Made by a program: the position numbers and the translations under genes
In this document: in pieces, positions 15,414 to 15,421 of the stretch
Position numbering within the stretch: position 1 is the stretch's first letter
Layout of the letters: each line of letters starts with the position of its first letter
From: Oscillospiraceae bacterium
GTDB taxonomy: Bacteria > Bacillota > Clostridia > Saccharofermentanales > Saccharofermentanaceae
Assembly (NCBI GenBank): GCA_902795955.1
Contig: CADBNJ010000240.1
Coordinates: 1 to 15,421, forward strand
Direction of reading: 5' to 3'
DNA length: 15,421 bases
Notes under the pieces: generated by a model
Database searches by the model: none
What the model was told of the DNA's origin: nothing
The model's input: only the letters and a program-made list of their open reading frames with translations

Positions 15414-15416
15414 TAA
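14253..15416 (+). CDS. DHHW-family acyltransferase partner, lipoprotein form
   Basis: This 387-residue protein has a lipoprotein signal peptide (lipobox LITSC, lipidated C24), then a Thr/Ser/Glu-rich tether to about residue 73 and the DHHW domain. D193-H194-H195-W196 and S320 (KESFGNAF) match the catalytic residues of its upstream paralogue at a constant offset of 74. It lacks the 55-residue FADTYPLRD module and TM anchor of that paralogue, so it is held to the outer face of the membrane by lipid. AAGGAG lies 7 bases before the ATG, 13 bases after the previous stop, so the two are co-translated from one mRNA. It may be the second step of an acyl relay or act on another acceptor; this is inference. 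Confidence 0.9.
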   Translation: MHRFKNIRPVIAASLIAASLITSCSTGAGTDATPSDTKSPSAVITTATEGTSATSDTSVSETSESTEETTESTAEITDPDMTGVPVKKLSSLLIVGDTGYEYYHFVQSLADTYVGAINRAGQLLNGKANVYTMIIPTSMDITLAASVRETITNVADQKKAIDYMYGSISGVNKVELFDVMRSHRNEYIYFRNDHHWTADGAWYAYLEFAKLRGRGHASLENDFTKREFDNFKGSFYRDSDKNKLLNNPDTVVAYTPNATNKIEIMQKDGTPLEGWHIVTDVSTWASSSKYNTFIGGDQPWSVITNPTKTDGSACLIIKESFGNAFTPFLVPDYQYVYVVDYRYYKKISSLKLTGVVDKYHIQDVIFCNNISSTRNKTLMPALDEFVG

Positions 15417-15421
15417 AAGAA

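Overview
The window looks like chromosomal DNA from a Gram-positive anaerobe of the class Clostridia, perhaps a gut or rumen lineage. The evidence is the firmicute block ireB-ruvX-DUF1292, strong AGGAGG-type ribosome binding sites, a lipobox on the solute-binding protein, and a PlsC/RND/CPBP envelope set. Species cannot be fixed from the sequence alone. No phage, IS element, CRISPR array, rRNA or tRNA is visible. No gene-free stretch exceeds 300 bases; the longest is the 243-base divergent region 11124-11366.

Layout. Everything from 1 to 11123 is read on the minus strand. Transcription starts with a polar amino-acid ABC importer: solute-binding lipoprotein, a strong intercistronic terminator hairpin, permease, ATPase. 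Next is ireB-ruvX from its own promoter. A second promoter of near-identical design (7852-7881), with a 28-bp dyad at its start site, begins a tightly packed run of seven genes: two DUF1292-like proteins, a CPBP membrane protease, a 1029-residue anchored wall-side protein, cytidine deaminase, a PlsC-type acyltransferase, and an RND-family exporter cut by the left window edge. Gaps in this run are 0-20 bases, so it is probably one operon devoted largely to the cell envelope.

From 11367 to the right edge three genes run on the plus strand: an AlgI-type MBOAT membrane O-acyltransferase followed by two tandem DHHW (AlgJ/AlgX-like) proteins. One DHHW protein is membrane-anchored and the other is a lipoprotein. 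Their 314-residue catalytic parts align without gaps at about 83 percent identity. By analogy with alginate O-acetylation (AlgI passes acetyl to AlgJ/AlgX), this is probably an O-acylation machine for an exported polysaccharide or wall polymer. The AAAAGAA after the last stop suggests a further gene may follow beyond the window.

The items most worth a second look are the paired DHHW acyltransferases with different membrane anchors, the ~335-residue coiled-coil insert in the RND protein, the nested-domain 1029-residue protein with a possibly inactive glycosidase fold, and the two look-alike promoters.
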